From NCBI GenBank assembly GCA_008974985.1, contig BFAS01000375.1, positions 1-38,056 on the forward strand: 38,056 nucleotides of DNA, read 5' to 3'. Both the position numbers and the translations under genes were made by a program. The notes below the pieces were generated by a model that was not told the DNA's origin, made no database searches, and was given only the letters and a program-made list of their open reading frames with translations. Origin of the DNA: a bacterium MnTg02. Lineage in GTDB: Bacteria > Pseudomonadota > Alphaproteobacteria > Rhizobiales > BFAS01. Below are positions 11,058 to 21,337 of the stretch, piece after piece; position 1 is the first letter of the stretch; every line of letters starts with the position of its first letter.

Positions 11058-11351
11058 ATGATTAAATCTGAACTCATTCAACATATTTCAATTGCTAATC
11101 CTCACCTTTATCAGCGGGACGTCGAGCGCATCGTCAATGTGGTCTTCGATGAAATCATTTCAGCATTGGCCCGCGGCGACCGGGTAGAGCTTCGGGGTTT
11201 CGGAGCCTTTACTGTCAAGCATCGCGCGGCGCGGCACGGCCGCAATCCGAGAACGGGACAGCCGGTATTCGTTGAGGAGAAATTCGTCCCCTTTTTTAAA
11301 TCGGGTAAGGAAATGCGTGAGCGGCTCAATCGAAACTATTTGAGCCAGTAG
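11058..11351 (+). CDS. ihfB: Integration host factor subunit beta
   Basis: HU/IHF fold sequence [33 protein letters not shown]...[50 protein letters not shown]. Confidence 0.95.
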   Translation: MIKSELIQHISIANPHLYQRDVERIVNVVFDEIISALARGDRVELRGFGAFTVKHRAARHGRNPRTGQPVFVEEKFVPFFKSGKEMRERLNRNYLSQ

Positions 11352-11423
11352 CCTACCGGCGTCGGAGCCCTAGTAAATGGGCTGTCAAAGATCAACGATC
11401 AATTTAATCGCTAATTTGGATTG

Positions 11424-11774
11424 ATGCGCGTGATTAAAAAGCTCCTTTGGTGGTTTATTTTATTGCCGGTATCGGTGCTCATGATCATTCTCGCCGTCGC
11501 CAATCGCCATTCTGTGACACTTATTCTCGACCCGTTTTCGCCAAAAGCGCCGGCACTTGCGATCGATCTGCCATTCTATGTCTATTTGTTTATAGCTCTT
11601 CTCGGCGGGCTCTTCCTCGGCGGTTTTGCGACATGGCTTGGCCAAGGCAAATGGCGTAGAACCGCACGGCAAGGCACGCGCGAGGCGCGGGAATGGCGTG
11701 CTCAATCCGAGCGGCAGACGCAGCACCGGCTCGAAGCCGACAGCCGGCCGCAGACTGCCGCAATACGCCGTTGA
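11424..11774 (+). CDS. LapA domain-containing membrane protein
   Basis: Two TM helices, AVANRHSVTLILDPF, position between ihfB and trpF as in related genomes. Confidence 0.82.
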   Translation: MRVIKKLLWWFILLPVSVLMIILAVANRHSVTLILDPFSPKAPALAIDLPFYVYLFIALLGGLFLGGFATWLGQGKWRRTARQGTREAREWRAQSERQTQHRLEADSRPQTAAIRR

Positions 11775-11778
11775 CGTC

Positions 11779-11881
11779 AGGGTCTTTTCGATTTTGATAG
11801 AATCAAAATCAGACCCTAATCTTTTGTTTTGCGGTGTTTCTTATCGGAAAACCGGTTTCCACTTTTGCAGAAGCACTCTAG
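11779..11881. repeat. Bipartite intergenic element, copy A
   Basis: Palindrome AGGGTCTtttcGATTTTGATagaATCAAAATCAGACCCT (11779-11817) followed by module tcttttgttttgcggtgtttcttatcggaaaaccggtttccacttttgcagaagcactctag; aligns with copies at 29641 and 32302. Confidence 0.8.
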
Positions 11882-12094
11882 CGCGCCGCGATGGCCAGCC
11901 GTCCGATGTCTGGCGTTTGTTTACGTAAATCAAATCTGACCACGCAGACCGGTCGCCTTAGACGCGTAATTTCCTATATAGTGCAATATGGTAGACGGAT
12001 CCTTGACAGGATGATGCCAGCAATGAGAAGCGTCAAAATCACTTATCGGGAGCCCCTTGACTAATTCTCCCGGAAAGACCCGGCCCGAAAAGTT

Positions 12095-12751
12095 ATGAGT
12101 GTTGAAGTCAAAATCTGCGGGATCAAATCATTCGAGGCGCTTGATGCCGCCCTCGAGGCAAACGCAGATTATATTGGCCTCGTTTTTTACACCAAAAGCC
12201 CGCGCTATGTGGATGTTGATACTGCGGCAGCGATTGCGCAACGTATGAGGGGCCGGGCCAAATCCGTTGCGTTGCTGGTCGATCCCGAACTTGACGAAGC
12301 GGCGCGTATAAGCGAAATCGTAAATCCAGACATTATCCAGCTTCACGGAGATGAAAGCCCGGAAACGCTGAGCGCGATTGCAAAAGTCACCGCGCGTCCC
12401 ATCATTAAAGCCGTACGCGTCGCAAGCCAAACTGACACACTCATCGCTGACAGCTTTGATGACATCGCGCAAACGATACTTTTCGACGCCAAACCATTGG
12501 CGGCGGAAGGTCTGAACCTGCCCGGTGGAAATGGCGTTCCCTTCGATTGGCGCGCGCTCGACGGAATGAGCCGAAAGCGCCGTTTCATTCTTTCTGGCGG
12601 ATTGACGCCTGAAAATGTAAAGGATGCCATCACATTGACCGGCGCCACCGCAGTCGACGTATCGTCAGGCGTCGAGAGCAGTCCGGGCGAAAAAGACCCT
12701 GACCGCATTCGTCAATTTATCGAACGCGCCCGGAGCGCAGAGCACAGTTAA
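12095..12751 (+). CDS. trpF: Phosphoribosylanthranilate isomerase
   Basis: [40 protein letters not shown]-term [31 protein letters not shown]. Confidence 0.95.
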   Translation: MSVEVKICGIKSFEALDAALEANADYIGLVFYTKSPRYVDVDTAAAIAQRMRGRAKSVALLVDPELDEAARISEIVNPDIIQLHGDESPETLSAIAKVTARPIIKAVRVASQTDTLIADSFDDIAQTILFDAKPLAAEGLNLPGGNGVPFDWRALDGMSRKRRFILSGGLTPENVKDAITLTGATAVDVSSGVESSPGEKDPDRIRQFIERARSAEHS

Positions 12752-12770
12752 TGGAGGAATACGAAGTCCG

Positions 12771-14000
12771 ATGTCCAGCGATCGCGTCATAGGCGAACCA
12801 AACAGTTTCCGGACGGGTCCCGATGAGAGAGGGCATTTTGGCCTCTATGGCGGGCGCTTCGTCGCCGAAACGCTCATGCCACTCATTCTCGAACTCGAAC
12901 AGGCTTACGAAGCGGCGAAAACCGATCCGCGGTTTCAGGCCGAACTCTACGAGCTGATGATCCACTATGGCGGCCGCCCCAGTCCACTTTATTTTGCCGA
13001 ACGCCTCACCGAACATCTTGGCGGCGCCAAGATCTATTTTAAGCGCGACGAGCTGAACCATACAGGCTCTCACAAGATTAATAATTGCCTGGGCCAAATC
13101 CAGCTCGCCATGCGTATGAAAAGAACACGGATCATCGCCGAAACCGGAGCCGGCCAGCACGGTGTTGCCGTGGCAACGGTTGCAGCCCGGTTTGGCTTTC
13201 CGTGCGTCGTTTATATGGGCGCCACGGATATTGAACGGCAAAAGCCCAACGTCTTCCGGATGCGTCTTCTCGGCGCCGAGGTTCGCCCGGTGACATCGGG
13301 AACCGGCACGCTGAAAGACGCCATGAACGAAGCGCTCAGAGATTGGGTCTCCTCGGTGGAGTCTACCTTCTACATTATCGGCACAGTCGCCGGTCCGCAT
13401 CCCTACCCGACCATGGTCAGGGATTTTCAATCCGTCATCGGCAAAGAAGTCCGCGAACAAATGCAAGAACGGGAAGGCCGTCTGCCCGATACGCTGGTTG
13501 CCTGTATCGGCGGTGGCTCGAACGCGATGGGGCTCTTTCATTCGTTTCTCGATGACAAGGAGATCAAGATTTATGGCGTTGAAGCCGCCGGCCGCGGCAT
13601 CGATACCGGCGAGCACTGCGCCTCTCTCAATGGCGGAAAGCCCGGCGTTCTTCACGGCAACCGGACCTACTTGCTACAAGATCGTGACGGGCAAATTCTC
13701 GACGGGTATTCAATTTCCGCCGGCCTGGACTATCCGGGGATCGGACCCGAGCATTCGTGGCTCAAAGATACCGGCCGCGTCACCTATGTATCTGTCACCG
13801 ACAGCGAGGCCCTTGAAGCCTTTCAGCTTTGCACCCGTCTCGAGGGTATCATTCCAGCGCTTGAGCCCGCGCACGCTTTGGCGCATGTGACGAAACTCGC
13901 GCCAACGCTGCCGGAGAACAATCTGCTGGTGATGAATTTATGCGGCCGCGGCGACAAGGACGTGTTTTCCGTGGCAAAACATTTGGGACTAGAGATATGA
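12771..14000 (+). CDS. trpB: Tryptophan synthase beta chain
   Basis: 409 aa; [18 protein letters not shown]-lysine motif, [23 protein letters not shown]. Confidence 0.97.
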   Translation: MSSDRVIGEPNSFRTGPDERGHFGLYGGRFVAETLMPLILELEQAYEAAKTDPRFQAELYELMIHYGGRPSPLYFAERLTEHLGGAKIYFKRDELNHTGSHKINNCLGQIQLAMRMKRTRIIAETGAGQHGVAVATVAARFGFPCVVYMGATDIERQKPNVFRMRLLGAEVRPVTSGTGTLKDAMNEALRDWVSSVESTFYIIGTVAGPHPYPTMVRDFQSVIGKEVREQMQEREGRLPDTLVACIGGGSNAMGLFHSFLDDKEIKIYGVEAAGRGIDTGEHCASLNGGKPGVLHGNRTYLLQDRDGQILDGYSISAGLDYPGIGPEHSWLKDTGRVTYVSVTDSEALEAFQLCTRLEGIIPALEPAHALAHVTKLAPTLPENNLLVMNLCGRGDKDVFSVAKHLGLEI

Positions 14001-14887
14001 GCCCGCCCGAAAGAAAACCGCCACGAACGCGGATCGACCGCTGCTTTGAAGACTTAAAGAAGGCGAAGCGCAAGGCGCTGGTGACCTTTATTACCGCTGG
14101 CGATCCTGACTACCACACGTCGCTGTCGCTGATTAAGCGCCTTCCAGCAGCGGGTGCCGACATTATTGAACTCGGAATGCCGTTTTCCGATCCGATGGCC
14201 GATGGACCTGTTATTCAAGCCTCATCGCAACGGGCGCTGAAAGGCGGTCAGACGTTGCGAAAAACGCTTGATATGGTCTGTGCATTTCGCGAAGAGAATT
14301 TTACGACGCCCATTGTGCTTATGGGCTACTACAATCCAATCTATGTCTATCCCGTCGACAATTTTGTGAAAGACGCCGCAGCCGCGGGTGTCGATGGGCT
14401 TATCATCGTGGATGTTCCACCCGAAGCCGATGATGAGCTTTGTTTGCCGGCTCTCGAACAAGGCATCAGTTTTATCCGCCTCGCGACACCGACAACGAAT
14501 GATCGCCGCCTTCCGGCTGTTCTCGCCAATACGAGCGGCTTCGTATATTATGTCTCAATCGCTGGGATTACGGGAACCAAGGCTCCCGATGTGGAGTCCG
14601 TCAGGTCGCATGTCGATAGGATCAAAGCTAAAACGTCTTTGCCTGTTGCCGTCGGATTTGGCGTGAAGACACCGGAACAGGCGCGTGCGATTTCGGCCTG
14701 CGCTGATGGCATCGTCGTTGGATCGGCCTTGGTCACCCGCATTGCCCAAAGCCTCGACGACCAGGGAAAAGCAACAGACCAGACGCTGATTAATGTCACC
14801 GATCTTGTAAAAAACCTATCCGAAGCCTTGCAGGACGAGGAGCCGCAGAAGAAAATTGAGCTTAAGGCCGATAGGCCGCTCCTCTGA
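13997..14887 (+). CDS. trpA: Tryptophan synthase alpha chain
   Basis: [37 protein letters not shown]; start refined to 13997 (ATGA overlap with trpB). Confidence 0.96.
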   Translation: MSPPERKPPRTRIDRCFEDLKKAKRKALVTFITAGDPDYHTSLSLIKRLPAAGADIIELGMPFSDPMADGPVIQASSQRALKGGQTLRKTLDMVCAFREENFTTPIVLMGYYNPIYVYPVDNFVKDAAAAGVDGLIIVDVPPEADDELCLPALEQGISFIRLATPTTNDRRLPAVLANTSGFVYYVSIAGITGTKAPDVESVRSHVDRIKAKTSLPVAVGFGVKTPEQARAISACADGIVVGSALVTRIAQSLDDQGKATDQTLINVTDLVKNLSEALQDEEPQKKIELKADRPLL

Positions 14888-14911
14888 ACGATGTGTGAAA
14901 GGGCATAGACG

Positions 14912-15988
14912 TTGAACTGGATCAATAATGTCGTCCGTCCGAAAATTCGCGGCATTTGGCGCAAACGCGAAATTCCGGACAATCTTTGGGTGAAATGCCC
15001 GGAAACAGGACAGATGGTTTTCCATAAGGATTTGGAAGCCAATCAATATGTTGTTCCAGGCTCCGGCTACCACATGCGCATGAGCGCGCGGGCGCGGTTG
15101 AAGTCGCTCTTCGACAATGGCGAATTCGAAACGCTTACCACTCCCGAGGTTCCTCTCGATCCACTAAAATTTCGTGACGAGCGGAAATATTCCGACCGCT
15201 TGAAGGATGCTCGCAAGAAAACCGAACTGACGGATGCAGTATTGGTTGCGGAAGGCAAACTCGGCGGATTGCCCCTCCTTATGGCGGTGCAAGATTTCTC
15301 TTTTATGGGCGGTTCTCTCGGCATGGCTGCCGGAGAGGCCATTATCGCGGGCATGGAGAAGGCGCTCGAAAAGCAAACGCCTTTTATCATTTTCGTAGCA
15401 TCTGGCGGGGCGAGAATGCAGGAAGGTATTCTTTCCCTTATGCAAATGCCGCGCACCACGGTCGCCGTGCAACGCCTCCGCGAGGCGCGCCTTCCCTATA
15501 TCGTTGTCTTTACGCATCCGACGACCGGAGGTGTCACAGCCTCTTACGCCATGCTCGGCGATATCCACATTGCTGAACCTGGCGCGCTTATCGGTTTCGC
15601 CGGCCCACGCGTCATCGAGCAAACCATCCGTGAACAGCTTCCGGAAGGTTTTCAACGCTCGAACTATTTACTTGAGCATGGGATGATCGATTTGATCGTC
15701 AATCGCCACGATATGCGCGATACGCTAATCCGAATTTGCCACATTCTGGTCCAAGACCCGCTGGCATTTAACAAAAAGGAAAGCACAAACATCGCAACGG
15801 ACGAGAGCATCGAACCGCCGGCAGACGAACTCGGAGATAGTGCCGGTACCGAGCCGGCGGAGATCAAATTTGTTTCTGATGAGAATGTTGAGATCATTTT
15901 ACCAGAGGCCGCCGAAAGCGATGCGCCGCGCCCGCCGCGCAAACGCAAAAAGAAACGCGCTAGCCAGCGAGACGATAGTACGGCATAG
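14912..15988 (+). CDS. accD: Acetyl-CoA carboxylase carboxyltransferase subunit beta (TTG start)
   Basis: [16 protein letters not shown]...[19 protein letters not shown]; carboxyltransferase core [18 protein letters not shown]; ~75 aa charged C-terminal tail. Confidence 0.95.
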   Translation: MNWINNVVRPKIRGIWRKREIPDNLWVKCPETGQMVFHKDLEANQYVVPGSGYHMRMSARARLKSLFDNGEFETLTTPEVPLDPLKFRDERKYSDRLKDARKKTELTDAVLVAEGKLGGLPLLMAVQDFSFMGGSLGMAAGEAIIAGMEKALEKQTPFIIFVASGGARMQEGILSLMQMPRTTVAVQRLREARLPYIVVFTHPTTGGVTASYAMLGDIHIAEPGALIGFAGPRVIEQTIREQLPEGFQRSNYLLEHGMIDLIVNRHDMRDTLIRICHILVQDPLAFNKKESTNIATDESIEPPADELGDSAGTEPAEIKFVSDENVEIILPEAAESDAPRPPRKRKKKRASQRDDSTA

Positions 15989-16050
15989 AAATAGCAACTG
16001 GGCGCCCGCCGCGATTGCCAACTCAGAAAATTGGCCGAAGGAAATTATCG

Positions 16051-17373
16051 ATGTCCGATTGCGGTGCATTGCTGGCCCGTCTCGAAACGCTTCATCCGAA
16101 GAAAATCGATCTTTCCCTAGATCGAGTCTATCGCCTCGCGGTGGCTCTCGGCGACCCGCATAAACGCTTGCCCGCCACGATTCATGTCGCTGGAACCAAT
16201 GGCAAAGGCTCGGTCATTGCTTTTCTTGAGGCCATACTCACGGCGGCAGGAAAGCGTGTGCATGTCTTTACCTCACCCCATATCCGTGATTTTCACGAGC
16301 GTATCCGTCTCGGCGGTCCTGCCGGCACCAAGCCTATTACAGACGATGCGCTTGCCGAAATATTGCAGCGCGCCGAGACAGCAAACAAAGATGCACCAAT
16401 CACATTCTTCGAGATAACGACCGCTGCAGCCTTTCTCGCCTTTTCCGAAACCCCAGCGGATGTCCTTCTTCTCGAAACGGGTCTCGGCGGGCGGCTCGAC
16501 GCCACCAATATTATTGATAATCCCGCACTAACTATTTTGACGTCAATTTCCGTCGATCACACGAGCTTTCTTGGCGACTCGCTTTTTGAAATCGCTCGCG
16601 AGAAGGCTGGAATCCTAAAGCAGAACGTCGCCTGCATCACCGCCGACCAACCCGCTGCCGCCCGGCTCGCAATTGAGACAAGAGCCGCAGAAACCGGTAC
16701 AGCACTTTTGACATCAGGCCGCGACTGGATGGCGCAAGAACAGCAAGGCCGCATGATTTATCAAAGCGAAGAAGTATTGCTCGATCTGCCGCTGCCAAAA
16801 CTGCCAGGACGGCATCAAATCGAGAATGCGGGTGCCGCGATTACCGCTGCCCGCCATATGCTTTTCCCGCACGACGCCGTCGAGGCCATTGAAGCCGGAT
16901 TGGCCAATGTTCGCTGGCCGGCGCGTCTTGAGCGCCTACCCCATGGGACGTTGCACCGGCTCGTTCACAGCGAATCGGAAATTTGGCTCGATGGCGGACA
17001 TAATCCAGGTGCCGCCAGTATCCTCGCCAATGCATTGGGCGATCTTGAGGAGCGTGTCTCGCGCCCTCTGCATCTCATTTGCGGCATGATGGCGAGCAAG
17101 AATGCGGAAGGCTTTTTTTCGCCATTCAAAGGGCTCGCGGCGTTTGTCGTTACAGTCTCCATTCCTGGTGAAGAAAACGCCTATGGCGCCGACGAACTCG
17201 CGCATCATGCCCGCCAAGCCGGCTTATCCGCGGAGCCCGCATCCAGCATCGCCGAGGCATTGCGCATAAGTAGCTCAGCCGCACCAGGTGCGGCCCGCAT
17301 TCTTATCTGCGGCTCGCTTTATCTCGCCGGCCACGTATACGCAGAGCATGGCGCGGCAATCCTGACAGGTTGA
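16051..17373 (+). CDS. folC: Folylpolyglutamate synthase/dihydrofolate synthase
   Basis: HVAGTNGKGSVIAFLEAIL, FTSPHIRDFHERIRL, ETGLGGRLDATNII; start refined to 16051. Confidence 0.94.
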   Translation: MSDCGALLARLETLHPKKIDLSLDRVYRLAVALGDPHKRLPATIHVAGTNGKGSVIAFLEAILTAAGKRVHVFTSPHIRDFHERIRLGGPAGTKPITDDALAEILQRAETANKDAPITFFEITTAAAFLAFSETPADVLLLETGLGGRLDATNIIDNPALTILTSISVDHTSFLGDSLFEIAREKAGILKQNVACITADQPAAARLAIETRAAETGTALLTSGRDWMAQEQQGRMIYQSEEVLLDLPLPKLPGRHQIENAGAAITAARHMLFPHDAVEAIEAGLANVRWPARLERLPHGTLHRLVHSESEIWLDGGHNPGAASILANALGDLEERVSRPLHLICGMMASKNAEGFFSPFKGLAAFVVTVSIPGEENAYGADELAHHARQAGLSAEPASSIAEALRISSSAAPGAARILICGSLYLAGHVYAEHGAAILTG

Positions 17374-17395
17374 AGAGCTGATGCGCGGTCGCGAA

Positions 17396-17722
17396 TTAAG
17401 CCGTCAGCGATTCATTGATCCAATCGATCAATTTGCTTTTGGTCATTGCACCCATTTGCGTGCCAGCAACCTCGCCATCCTTGAATATTATAAGTGTCGG
17501 AATGGCCCGGATACCAAATTTTGACGGCGTTTCCGGGTTCTCGTCGATATTCAGTTTGGCGACTTTTACCTTATCGCTCATCTCTTGAGCGATTTCCTCA
17601 AGCGCCGGCGCGATCTGCTTACATGGACCGCACCATTCCGCCCAGAAATCAACAATAACGGGCTCGGACGACTTTAATACGTCCTCGTCAAAACTAGCAT
17701 CCGACACGGTCGATGTTGCCAT
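17396..17722 (-). CDS. trxA: Thioredoxin
   Basis: [22 protein letters not shown] active site; start chosen at MATSTV with an AAGGAG-type SD upstream. Confidence 0.95.
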   Translation of the reverse strand: MATSTVSDASFDEDVLKSSEPVIVDFWAEWCGPCKQIAPALEEIAQEMSDKVKVAKLNIDENPETPSKFGIRAIPTLIIFKDGEVAGTQMGAMTKSKLIDWINESLTA

Positions 17723-17811
17723 GAACATCACTCCTTAAAGATATTTTCGCCTTGAATTTGCAAAGCGTTTTTTTGGAATCAGAGGAAAGGTAGGGAGGCG
17801 ATGCTTGGTCG

Positions 17812-20800
17812 TCAAGTGCGCGAGCGGCGGCGTGGAACAAGCTCTGCGCGATAAGTCTCAAGGAGATCGTCTGGAATGGGCATCAGATTTGGACCGTCCG
17901 TCCACAGAATCGCGCATGCGATAGGCTTGCCTGGAAAAATTTTCCCGATCGCTAGCTTATAGGCGGCGAGTTGAATGAGGTAGGCTGGCGCAACGTCTTC
18001 GGGGATACGCGGAGGCGGGCGGTTGGTTTTGTAGTCAAGGATCTGAATACGGTCTTCTTCGATCACAAGCCGGTCGATTTGGCCGGAAATATAAATCGGT
18101 ACGTCGCCTTTCTTTGCTGCTGGGAGATGGGCGGCGACTGGAACTTCCGCTTGGCTCAAGGGGCCGAACAGCGGCTCAAATTGCTTATTCCTGAGAATTG
18201 CCAAAGTCTCCGAGACAATGCTCTCCCGCATTTGCTTGGTCAGTTCTCTGCCGCGTTCGCCCATGAACCGCCGCGCCGCGCCCTCGCGCTCCGCTGGCGC
18301 AATATTGGGGAGATGTTCTAGAAGGCTGTGAGTCAAGCGCCCCCGCAGAAAACGATTTCCCGAAGCGAGTCTCAACGGCGAAATAGCCGCCTGACCCGCA
18401 GGCTCTTCCTCATCCTGTTCTTCCTCGCCGAGAGGAATGATCGATGACGGTGAAATCGGGATGGTGCGAACCGGTTCCTTCGGCGCGCGCACCTTCGCCC
18501 AGCCAGGAAGGTCTTCCGCCCAGTCCGGCGCGCTCGAAGTAGATCTCGACCGATCCGGCTCTACTGTCTGCGGCGAACCATGACGCCAGACCCTATTGCC
18601 AAAGCTATCCTGGGCCGGTTCAAGAATAGGATCGAGGCGCTGGCGCACAAGATCATACCAACAGTCCTTCTCGCGTCCGGTTTTGGTCTCAAAGCCACCG
18701 AGGTAAAGGCGGTCGCGCGCCCTGGTCATAGCGACGTAAAGAAGGCGATGATATTCCTCCTGCTCCAATGATCGTTTGCTTTGGCGCGCCTCCTGGATCT
18801 GAGCGACGTTCCGGCTCGCCGGTATGCTCCATACGAGATGAGCGCCCTCACCGGTCTCCTGCTTGCCGTTCTCTAGAGCAAGAAGAGGTTCGCCTCGTCC
18901 CGCGCCTACCTTGCCGCAAGTATCCGGCATAAAGACGATTTCCGCTTCTAGACCCTTGGCGCCGTGAACAGTCATGACCCGAACCTCATTCCGGCCCTGC
19001 TCCATATCGCGTTTGATCTCGGTACCCGAATGCCGCATCCAATTGATGAAACCTTGCAGCGACGGCGGTTCCTTATCATCGTAACGGAGCGCCATATTCA
19101 GAAACTCATCGATGGCGTCGCCTGCCTCAGGGCCAAGCCGTGAAATCATGCGCTCGCGGCGCTCGCCCGCAAGCAGAACGCCCGCGAAAAACTCATAGGG
19201 TGGTGTCAGATCTGCTCGCGCCAGCCACCGCGACAACCAATCCGCCACCTCTTTATAAGCCTCGTTCTTCTCCGCCTTGGCCTTTAGCGCGTCCCAAAGC
19301 AGCCACCGGCGGCCATGGCCGATCTCGAACAAATCCTCATCGGTCAAATCGAAGAGCGGGCTTTTCAGCACCGTGGCGAGCGCCAGATCATCCTCCGGCA
19401 TGAGTAGGAATTCGCCGAGAACGATCAGATCCTTCACCGCCAATTGATCGGAAATTTTGATTCTATCGGATCCCGCCACGGGTATGCCGCGCGCCTTGAG
19501 GGCACGGATCATCGGCGCCGCGAAGGGTTCGCGTTTACGCACCAGGATCAATATGTCGCCTGGCTCAATCGGCGTGCCGCGTGACTGCAATATCGTCTTA
19601 TCATCGATCCAATATTTAATCTTACTGGCGATACGGTTTGCCAGTCTGACCACAGGCTCGTCAGGCGCATGATCCTCCAAAGGAGACCAGGGATCGGCGG
19701 CGTCCTGCTTCTCGGCCGTTTCCGTGTCCCAAATCTCAACCAGCCCAAACTGGCCTTGCCGGAACGCGTGATGCTCAACAATGCTGCTCATAAGGTGAAC
19801 ACCGGGGAGCGCGTCAGACCCTCCAAAGACCCGGTCGACAGCTTGCAAAACAGCCGATGTCGAGCGGAAGGACAGGGTCAGGGGAATGCGATGCCAATTC
19901 TGATTGGCCGTTTCCGATTTTCGCGAAAAAATTTGTCCCATATCGGCGAATTTCTTAGGCGCTGCACCTTGGAACCCGTAGATCGACTGTTTCTCATCGC
20001 CAACCGCGAAAACGGTTCGCGCAATATCGCGGGCGCCAGCGCCGGAGAAAAACTCATCTGCCAGATATTCGACGACGTCCCATGCCTTTGGGCTCGTATC
20101 CTGCGCCTCGTCGATCAAAATATGGTCGATGCCACCATCGAGCTTATAGAGAATCCAGGCTGCCGCTTGCGACTTATCCAAGAGATCAAACGTTTTCGAA
20201 ATCAAATCGTCGAAATCAAGTGCTGACCGCTTGGCTTTTTCACCGTCATAAATCTCCATAACGGCTTTGGCGAGACGGACCAGCGCCGTGCTAGCCCGCG
20301 CCAGGCGAAGTGCATCATATTCCTGCATCAGGCCGTGAAAGATCTCCTGAGCCGAGATGAGACGTGCCGTCAGAGCGGGCTGAGCTTCCCGCAAACCTTT
20401 GGTGATAAATCGCTGCCGAAGCGATTTATCCTGGGTCAAAAACGCTGCGGCGAAAGCTTCCGCGCGGGATTGGCTGGCGGCCACCATTTTGGCAAGGTTG
20501 AGATTAACAGCAATCTCTTGATCCGTTTTCTTGCCCTCCGCCAAAATTGCACACGCCTCGTCCAGCTCCCGCGTGTCGAGAATTGCAGCCATTTCTTCGA
20601 CCAAATCCATTTCACCTACGCCCGCGCGCACATTGAGCATGGCGCGAAGGTCCGGCTCATAGCCGTCAAGGCGGTCCGCCTCACGGCCGGCGGCGTTGAG
20701 CGCAGCTTTTAGCCTGTCCCGATCCGTCAAGGCATAACGCAATATTTCGTCGAAACGGTCTTCGCCTGCATGGGCTATAACGATTTTTAGAGCCTCACCC

Positions 20801-21333
20801 TCGGCGCTTGCCGGCTCAGACGCCGCTCGCGACAGAATGTGTTCGATTGATTTCCGGCGGAGCGCTGTTGCCTCCTCTGCATCCAGAACCGAGAAATGCG
20901 GCGCGATCCCGGCTTCAAGAGGAAAGCGCTGCAGCACGCGTTCGCAAAAAGCATGAATGGTTTGCACCTTAAGACCGCCAGGTGTCTCAAGCGCCCTGGC
21001 AAAGAGACGGCGCGCATAACGGAGCGTTGCCTCATCGGTGGACTTACCCGTTAGCTTGCTCAATTTACGGGCGAGATCAATATTAGGCAATGTTGCCCAA
21101 GCCGCGAGGTCTTTGAACAACCGGTTGGCCATTTCCGAGGCCGCGGCTTTGGTAAAAGTGAGACACAGGATGCGCTCGGCGGGTGTTCCGGAAAGAAGCA
21201 AGCGAAGAATCCGCTGGACCAAAACATAGGTTTTGCCGGTTCCCGCATTGGCGGAAACCCAGGCCGAGGCCAACGGATCGGACGCCTTCGCCTGATTGCG
21301 ATCCGTCGTTTTTTTGATGGCCGCGAGATCCAT
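17812..21333 (-). CDS. addA: Double-strand break repair helicase AddA
   Basis: 1173 aa UvrD-like: SAWVSANAGTGKTYVLVQRILRLLL, DHILIDEAQDTSPKAWDVV, VMTVHGAKGLEAEIVFMPD; nuclease motif IQILDYKTNRPP. Confidence 0.95.
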   Translation of the reverse strand: MDLAAIKKTTDRNQAKASDPLASAWVSANAGTGKTYVLVQRILRLLLSGTPAERILCLTFTKAAASEMANRLFKDLAAWATLPNIDLARKLSKLTGKSTDEATLRYARRLFARALETPGGLKVQTIHAFCERVLQRFPLEAGIAPHFSVLDAEEATALRRKSIEHILSRAASEPASAEGEALKIVIAHAGEDRFDEILRYALTDRDRLKAALNAAGREADRLDGYEPDLRAMLNVRAGVGEMDLVEEMAAILDTRELDEACAILAEGKKTDQEIAVNLNLAKMVAASQSRAEAFAAAFLTQDKSLRQRFITKGLREAQPALTARLISAQEIFHGLMQEYDALRLARASTALVRLAKAVMEIYDGEKAKRSALDFDDLISKTFDLLDKSQAAAWILYKLDGGIDHILIDEAQDTSPKAWDVVEYLADEFFSGAGARDIARTVFAVGDEKQSIYGFQGAAPKKFADMGQIFSRKSETANQNWHRIPLTLSFRSTSAVLQAVDRVFGGSDALPGVHLMSSIVEHHAFRQGQFGLVEIWDTETAEKQDAADPWSPLEDHAPDEPVVRLANRIASKIKYWIDDKTILQSRGTPIEPGDILILVRKREPFAAPMIRALKARGIPVAGSDRIKISDQLAVKDLIVLGEFLLMPEDDLALATVLKSPLFDLTDEDLFEIGHGRRWLLWDALKAKAEKNEAYKEVADWLSRWLARADLTPPYEFFAGVLLAGERRERMISRLGPEAGDAIDEFLNMALRYDDKEPPSLQGFINWMRHSGTEIKRDMEQGRNEVRVMTVHGAKGLEAEIVFMPDTCGKVGAGRGEPLLALENGKQETGEGAHLVWSIPASRNVAQIQEARQSKRSLEQEEYHRLLYVAMTRARDRLYLGGFETKTGREKDCWYDLVRQRLDPILEPAQDSFGNRVWRHGSPQTVEPDRSRSTSSAPDWAEDLPGWAKVRAPKEPVRTIPISPSSIIPLGEEEQDEEEPAGQAAISPLRLASGNRFLRGRLTHSLLEHLPNIAPAEREGAARRFMGERGRELTKQMRESIVSETLAILRNKQFEPLFGPLSQAEVPVAAHLPAAKKGDVPIYISGQIDRLVIEEDRIQILDYKTNRPPPRIPEDVAPAYLIQLAAYKLAIGKIFPGKPIACAILWTDGPNLMPIPDDLLETYRAELVPRRRSRT

Positions 21334-21337
21334 GGGC

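Noticed and set aside
12717-13655. 312-aa minus-strand ORF
   Set aside because: Fully antisense to trpB/trpF coding sequence; no recognisable domain; codon-structure shadow ORF.
19669-20226. 185-aa plus-strand ORF within addA
   Set aside because: Antisense to conserved AddA helicase sequence.
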